Positions 60,054 through 64,000 of a stretch of DNA of 64,000 nucleotides are shown in pieces (position 1 is the stretch's first letter; every line of letters starts with the position of its first letter). The position numbers and the translations under genes were made by a program. Origin of the DNA: Pullilachnospira sp963929535 (lineage in GTDB: Bacteria; Bacillota; Clostridia; Lachnospirales; Lachnospiraceae). Below the pieces are notes generated by a model. That model made no database searches. It was given only the letters and a program-made list of their open reading frames with translations, and had not been told where the DNA came from. Location: assembly GCA_963929535.1 (NCBI GenBank), contig CAWVIZ010000010.1, forward strand, positions 124,001 through 188,000, read 5' to 3'.

Positions 60054-60177
60054 GCGTGATACGCCCGGCAAGCAGCCGCCATGCTTGCATGAGCGGATAT
60101 TTGCCGGGCAACGGACAGCGAACGGCATTGCCGTGAGCTGGCCGAAGTATCACGTAGATCGGACGAGGAGTCCGATC
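60054..60177. repeat. Structured intergenic repeat, family B, copy B2
   Basis: First unit of a tandem pair between secG and rnr. It has the same plan as B1. The outer stem is GCGTGATAC with GTATCACG (B1 has GCGCGATAC with GTATCGCG, a paired C-G to T-A change). The GCCCGGCAA/TTGCCGGGC stem is identical. A closing hairpin GATCGGAC/GTCCGATC has a different sequence from B1. Confidence 0.8.
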
Positions 60178-60313
60178 GATACGCCCGGCAAGCAGCCGCC
60201 ATGCCTGCATGAGCGGATATTTGCCGGGCAACGGACAGCGAGGGGCTGTGCCGCGAGCTGTCCGCAGTATGTCGCGAATCGGATGGGGGAAAGGAATTTC
60301 CCCTATCCGATCT
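60178..60313. repeat. Structured intergenic repeat, family B, copy B3
   Basis: Second unit of the tandem pair, directly abutting B2. It repeats the conserved block with very few changes (CCTGCAT for CTTGCAT), then has its own terminal hairpin, ATCGGATGGGGGAAA with TTTCCCCTATCCGAT. The 350-base gap between secG and rnr is almost entirely these two units plus the secG terminator. Confidence 0.8.
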
Positions 60314-60363
60314 TAACAGGAAACAAGGAGATGTTTTGAAAAAGCGGAAGGAAGAGAAGGATC

Positions 60364-62496
60364 GTGAATAAAAAGAAGCTGAAGAACAGGAAAAAGCTGA
60401 TTCTGGATATCATCAGCAGCAAGGAATACCGGCCGATGCGTGCCAAGGATATCGCTGCGCTGCTGCAGCTTCCCAGAGGAAAACGCCAGGAGCTTTTTGA
60501 GGTACTGGATTTTCTGGAATCAGAGGGGAAGATCTGCAGAAAAAAGGGAAAATATGAGAAAGTCCGCAGCAGAGAGAAAAAGCCGGCGGATACCCTGATC
60601 CGGGGGACATTTCTGGCTCATCCCAAAGGATTCGGATTTGTGGAATCGGAGGGAATGGAGGATGTATATATCCCGGAGGAGGATACGATGCAGGCTTTTC
60701 ATCTGGATCAGGTGGAAGTGCGGCTCAGAGAGGCAAAAAAAGGCGCCCGCCGGGAAGGCCAGGTGGTGAAAATCCTCAGCCACGGCATTACTCAGGTGGT
60801 GGGAACGTATGAGAGCAGCGGCAATTTTGGATTTGTCATTCCGGACAATCAGAAGATCCTGAAGGATATCTTTATTCCCAGGGAGCATGTGGGACAGGCT
60901 ACGGACCAGGATAAGGTGGTGGCAAGGATTGTCAGCTACGGCGGAAAGCATAAGAGTCCTGAGGGAAGGATCCAGGAGGTTCTGGGAGCGTCCGGAGCGC
61001 CCGGAGTGGATGTGCTGTCTGTGGCCAGGGCGTATGAGCTTCCTATGGAATTTTCCGAGAAGGTGATGAACCAGGCGGGACGGGTTCCGGACCATGTACT
61101 GGAAGGGGATTTCCAGGGAAGGATGGACCTGAGAGACTGGACAGTGGTCACCATCGATGGGGAGGACGCCAAAGACCTGGATGACGGGATCTCTCTTACC
61201 AGGGAAGGGGAAATTTACCATCTGGGAGTACATATTGCGGATGTGAGCAATTATGTACAGGGCGGAAGCGCGCTGGACAGGGAAGCGCTGAGGAGAGGAA
61301 CCAGCGTGTACCTGGTGGACCGGGTGATCCCCATGCTGCCCAGGCGGCTGTCTAATGGGATCTGTTCCCTGAACCAGGGAGAGGACCGGCTGGCGCTGAG
61401 CTGCCTGATGGATGTGGACAGACAGGGAAATGTGATCCGCCATCAGATTGCTGAGACGGTGATCTGCGTGGACAGAAGGATGACCTATACCGCGGTGAAG
61501 AAAATACTGGAAGGAGATTCACAGCTTCGGGGAGAGTACCGGGAACTGGTTCCCATGTTCCATCAGATGCGTGATCTGTCGGAAATCCTCCGGAGTAAGA
61601 GAACCAGGCGGGGATCCATTGATTTTGATTTTCCGGAGAGCAAGGTGGTGCTGGATGAACAGGGACATCCGGTGGAGATACGGGCATATGAACAGAACGT
61701 GGCCACCAGGATCATTGAGGATTTCATGCTGCTGGCCAATGAGACAGTGGCAAAGGAATATTGTGAGAGGGAGATTCCCTTTGTATACCGGACCCATGAA
61801 AATCCTGACGGGGATAAGATGGAAGGGGTGCTGGCCTTTATCCGGAAGCAGGGGATTTCTGTAAATAAAGCCCATCAGGATATCACACCGCTGGAGGTGC
61901 AGGAGATACTGGACGCTGTGGAAGGGCTGCCAAGCCAATCGCTGATCAGCCGCCTGCTGCTGCGCTCCATGAAGCAGGCCAGGTATACCACCGGATGCAG
62001 CGGGCATTTCGGACTGGCTGCCAGGCATTACTGTCACTTTACATCCCCCATCCGCCGGTATCCCGACCTGCAGATCCACCGGATCATCAAGGATACCATC
62101 CGCGGAAGGATGAATCAGGAGAAGAAAGAATTTTACGCCCATATCCTGGAGGATGTGGCTTCCTCCAGCAGCCAGACGGAACGGAGAGCTGAGGAAGTGG
62201 AGCGGGAAACTGTGAAAATGAAGAAAGCAGAGTATATGGCCTCTCATCTGGGGGAGGTCTTTGAAGGGGTAATATCCGGAATCACCGGATGGGGAGTGTA
62301 TGTGGAGCTTCCCAATACGGTGGAGGGACTGGTGCATGTGAACACCATGAAGGATTATTACCGGTTCGATCAGGAGAACTATCAGCTGATCGGAGAGCAT
62401 GGCGGTGCCGTGTACAGCCTGGGCGATCTGGTGCGGGTACAGGCGGTGGATGCGGACATACAGACCAGGTCAGTGGATTTTATCCTTGTGGAGTGA
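60364..62496 (+). CDS. rnr: Ribonuclease R
   Basis: A 710-residue 3'-5' exoribonuclease that degrades structured RNA and works with SmpB-tmRNA on stalled mRNAs. It has an N-terminal winged helix (about 8-60), two cold-shock domains (about 75-210), an RNB catalytic domain with the metal-binding aspartates in DGEDAKDLDDGISL (about 264-277), and a C-terminal S1 domain (GVISGITGWGVYVELPNTVEGLVHV). The start is the GTG at 60364 with GAGAAGG upstream. It is followed by smpB and ssrA, a conserved order. Confidence 0.96.
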   Translation: MNKKKLKNRKKLILDIISSKEYRPMRAKDIAALLQLPRGKRQELFEVLDFLESEGKICRKKGKYEKVRSREKKPADTLIRGTFLAHPKGFGFVESEGMEDVYIPEEDTMQAFHLDQVEVRLREAKKGARREGQVVKILSHGITQVVGTYESSGNFGFVIPDNQKILKDIFIPREHVGQATDQDKVVARIVSYGGKHKSPEGRIQEVLGASGAPGVDVLSVARAYELPMEFSEKVMNQAGRVPDHVLEGDFQGRMDLRDWTVVTIDGEDAKDLDDGISLTREGEIYHLGVHIADVSNYVQGGSALDREALRRGTSVYLVDRVIPMLPRRLSNGICSLNQGEDRLALSCLMDVDRQGNVIRHQIAETVICVDRRMTYTAVKKILEGDSQLRGEYRELVPMFHQMRDLSEILRSKRTRRGSIDFDFPESKVVLDEQGHPVEIRAYEQNVATRIIEDFMLLANETVAKEYCEREIPFVYRTHENPDGDKMEGVLAFIRKQGISVNKAHQDITPLEVQEILDAVEGLPSQSLISRLLLRSMKQARYTTGCSGHFGLAARHYCHFTSPIRRYPDLQIHRIIKDTIRGRMNQEKKEFYAHILEDVASSSSQTERRAEEVERETVKMKKAEYMASHLGEVFEGVISGITGWGVYVELPNTVEGLVHVNTMKDYYRFDQENYQLIGEHGGAVYSLGDLVRVQAVDADIQTRSVDFILVE

Positions 62497-62508
62497 GTTC
62501 AGGAAGGA

Positions 62509-62545
62509 AAAACGCTGAGACAGAAAACGCTGAGACAGAAAACGC
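62509..62545. repeat. Short 15-bp tandem repeat between rnr and smpB
   Basis: The unit AAAACGCTGAGACAG occurs twice directly and a third time in part (AAAACGC). It is probably a slippage product in the intercistronic spacer. Confidence 0.7.
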
Positions 62546-62584
62546 CGGGGAAAAGACATCCGGGGACAGGAAGGAGCAGGAAAG

Positions 62585-63055
62585 ATGGCAAAGGAAAAGG
62601 GAAGCCGGCTGATCGCCAATAACAAGAAAGCGTATCACGATTATTTTATAGAAGAGAATCTGGAAGCGGGGATCGCCCTCCACGGGACAGAGGTAAAGTC
62701 CCTGCGGATGGGAAAGTGCAGCATTAAGGAATCTTTTATCCGGATCGAGAACGAAGAGGTTTATATCTACGGAATGCATATCAGCCCATATGAAAAGGGA
62801 AATATCTTCAATAAGGATCCTCTGCGGATAAAGAAGCTGCTGCTGCATAAAAGCCAGATCCGGAAGCTGCGGGGAAAGATCGCGGAGAAAGGCTATACGC
62901 TGGTTCCGCTGAAGGTGTATTTTAAGGACAGTCTGGTGAAGGTGGAGATCGGACTGGCCAGAGGAAAGAAGCTGTACGACAAACGGCAGGACATTGCCAA
63001 AAAGGATCAGCGACGGGAAGCAGAGAGAGATTTCAAGGTGAAGAATCTGTATTAA
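62585..63055 (+). CDS. smpB: SsrA-binding protein SmpB
   Basis: A 156-residue tmRNA partner that delivers SsrA to stalled ribosomes. Family blocks are NKKAYHDYFIEENLEAGIALHGTEVKSLR, GMHISPYEKGN, PLRIKKLLLHKSQIRKL, and the C-terminal GKKLYDKRQDIAKKDQRREAER, which becomes helical in the mRNA channel. Its RNA partner is encoded directly downstream. AAGGAGCAGGAAAG precedes the ATG. Confidence 0.97.
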   Translation: MAKEKGSRLIANNKKAYHDYFIEENLEAGIALHGTEVKSLRMGKCSIKESFIRIENEEVYIYGMHISPYEKGNIFNKDPLRIKKLLLHKSQIRKLRGKIAEKGYTLVPLKVYFKDSLVKVEIGLARGKKLYDKRQDIAKKDQRREAERDFKVKNLY

Positions 63056-63072
63056 AGGGGGGAATTCCGGGC

Positions 63073-63101
63073 TTGACATCCCCTGAAAACCTGCATATAA
63101 T
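63073..63101 (+). promoter_or_regulatory. ssrA promoter (full consensus)
   Basis: TTGACA at 63073-63078, 17 bases, TATAAT at 63096-63101, a perfect SigA promoter about 46 bases before the mature tmRNA end, as expected for an abundant stable RNA. Confidence 0.9.
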
Positions 63102-63147
63102 GAATAAGAATAAGGCTGGTACGTCTGCCGGCCGGGACAATCCATGA

Positions 63148-63497
63148 GGGCTTGTACTGGTTTCGACGGGGGTTTTGAAGTTTGGGAAGCCATCCGCGGC
63201 CCCGGGACCGCGTCAACAACCTGGACCTTAAATTTAAACGCAGACGAAAATTTAGCGTACGCTGCTTAATTGCGGCTGTCGGTGCTTAAGCTTCCCGCGG
63301 CTTGGGTTCCGGCATCAAATTTGGCGGGGCACTTTTTCCTCAAAGCTTTGAGAGGGAAAAAGATTTCATGAAGCTACTGAAGTCAGAAGCCTGTCATTAG
63401 GCGTCTGACGGAGGGAATGCCAAAATAATGACTGTGATGGGAGATGCCTGGATGGATAGGCTTTCGGACGCGGGTTCGATTCCCGCCAGGTCCACCA
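63148..63497 (+). ncRNA. ssrA: tmRNA (SsrA)
   Basis: The 5' end GGGCTTG pairs with the 3' CAGGTCC before CCA, with two wobbles, closing the acceptor stem. The diagnostic TGTACTGGTTTCGACGGGGG lies at the 5' end and the T-arm GCGGGTTCGATTCCCGC at the 3' end. The resume frame at about 63240-63269 reads GCAGACGAA...GCTTAA and encodes ADENLAYAA. Added to the charged alanine, the tag ends AYAA rather than the common ALAA. The CCA is encoded. The last part overlaps a reading frame of the downstream recombinase-like gene on the other strand. Confidence 0.95.
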
Positions 63498-64000
63498 AAA
63501 ATGCCTTACTCGAACTATTTGACCCAAAAAAATTTGATGGGTTCGAGTGAGTTTTTATAAACGTGGATTTATAGGGAAGATCAGCATCTGAGAAATTCGA
63601 TGCTGATTTTTTCTTATCCTTACTTTGACACGCGTCTTGACAATCTGTGGAACTTATGGCGCTGCGATTGGATTTTTCGAGTTTTGAGGATACCATCAAG
63701 TTTTTGCCCTTACTCGAAGTATTCTCTGACAAAACATCGTCAGAAAGCCCATCTCCGAAGTAGGCTTGGAGATGGGCTTTGATTGTATCTATGAGAGTTT
63801 TGGCGCGCTCAGGGGTGGCGTGGTTGATTTTTACCAGATCATCCTTGATAGGCTCCTGCAGCTGGGCAAAGGGTGAAGCCAACTCGGCATCTACTTTAAG
63901 GCCGTTTTCCGAGTCATTACTGACAAGGAAACGCTTAAAGATAGCTTGATTCATGAGCCGCTTCGTGGCATCATCGGCATAGCGGTAAGTCTCTCCGCAG
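63397..64000 (-). CDS. Site-specific recombinase-like protein, C-terminal part (gene continues beyond window)
   Basis: An open minus-strand frame enters from the window end (CGETYRYADDATKRLMNQAIFKRFLV...) and continues to a stop at 63397. The first part resembles the C-terminal region after the zinc ribbon of a recombinase carried by integrative elements, but catalytic domains are outside the window, so the family is uncertain. From about 63500 on, the frame runs antisense through the tmRNA 3' end, giving VDLAGIEPASES, so the last ~35 residues are templated by the host ssrA gene. The biological C-terminus may differ in the excised element. Codon use and AT content differ from the rest of the window. 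Confidence 0.45.
   Translation of the reverse strand, partial: CGETYRYADDATKRLMNQAIFKRFLVSNDSENGLKVDAELASPFAQLQEPIKDDLVKINHATPERAKTLIDTIKAHLQAYFGDGLSDDVLSENTSSKGKNLMVSSKLEKSNRSAISSTDCQDACQSKDKKKSASNFSDADLPYKSTFIKTHSNPSNFFGSNSSSKAFLVDLAGIEPASESLSIQASPITVIILAFPPSDA
63508..63556 (+). terminator. Hairpin after tmRNA
   Basis: ACTCGAAC (63508-63515) pairs with GTTCGAGT (63541-63548), followed by GAGTTTTT. It could end tmRNA transcription. It lies within the recombinase-like frame on the other strand. Confidence 0.6.
63581..63612 (+). terminator. Second terminator after tmRNA
   Basis: TCAGCATC (63581-63588) pairs perfectly with GATGCTGA (63599-63606), followed by TTTTTTC. Two plus-strand terminators in a row could insulate ssrA from the element. 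Confidence 0.7.

Noticed and set aside
60037..60339. Short frames with repeated protein sequence across repeat family B
   Set aside because: They repeat only because the DNA repeats. The stems and paired changes indicate a structural, not coding, element.
63397..63500. VDLAGIEPASES peptide as a real protein segment
   Set aside because: This is the well-known spurious translation of the complementary strand of a tmRNA/tRNA-like 3' end. It is kept only as evidence that the recombinase-like frame crosses the integration junction.
1..64000. CRISPR arrays, rRNA genes or ordinary tRNA genes
   Set aside because: No regularly spaced short repeats, no rRNA-like segments and no tRNA cloverleaf other than the tmRNA were seen by reading both strands. 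A covariance-model scan would be needed to exclude weak cases.

Overview
This window reads as chromosomal DNA of a spore-forming, anaerobic, low-to-mid GC Firmicute, most likely a Lachnospiraceae gut bacterium. The basis is the end of spoIVB followed by spo0A, a clostridial-order Rnf operon (C-D-G-E-A-B), a PPi-type phosphofructokinase, a biotin-dependent sodium-pump decarboxylase cluster, a YtfJ/GerW sporulation gene and a stand-alone [FeFe]-hydrogenase-type protein. Base composition looks close to half GC by eye, except for the AT-richer last ~450 bases. No database search was possible, so names rest on recognisable motifs and gene order.

Layout. 1-9.1 kb: spoIVB end, spo0A, glgA, LexA-controlled recA-recX, rny, a metallophosphoesterase, scpA-scpB. 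9.1-13.7 kb: DacA-type carboxypeptidase, GlpP antiterminator and two zinc-ribbon membrane proteins (LprI-like and YARHG). 13.8-20 kb: a MATE pump facing a MarR-controlled heterodimeric ABC exporter. 20-27 kb: pyrophosphate-type Pfk and a five-gene carboxyltransferase / OadG / biotin carrier / OadB / OadA cluster. 27-33.4 kb: sugar acetyltransferase, an orphan 5'-damaged ABC ATPase, RpiR regulator, FAD oxidoreductase, cmk-ispH-rpsA. 33.5-45 kb: YprB-like nuclease (minus strand), CmpB-type membrane protein, Rnf operon, TetR, NusG-II and Gx-transporter genes, ruvA-ruvB, zapA. 45-55 kb: U32 peptidase, an overlapping SEDS/PBP pair, Nudix hydrolase, a double-domain PPK2 enzyme, and a small group containing DUF2953, YtfJ and a 46-residue membrane protein. 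54.9-63.5 kb: [FeFe]-hydrogenase-type protein (minus), gpmI, eno, secG, rnr, smpB and tmRNA. The window ends inside a recombinase-like gene (minus strand) that abuts the 3' end of tmRNA, which suggests the edge of an integrated element.

Functionally, the Rnf complex (ferredoxin:NAD+ with ion export) and the biotin-dependent decarboxylase (sodium export) are two routes to an ion gradient. GpmI, enolase and PPi-Pfk are glycolytic, and rnr-smpB-ssrA form the trans-translation and RNA-decay block. Two families of structured intergenic repeats occur. Family A has two ~143-bp copies in opposite orientation plus degraded pieces. Family B has one single copy and one tandem pair. Both show paired base changes that preserve hairpins, and they are the least explained sequences here.
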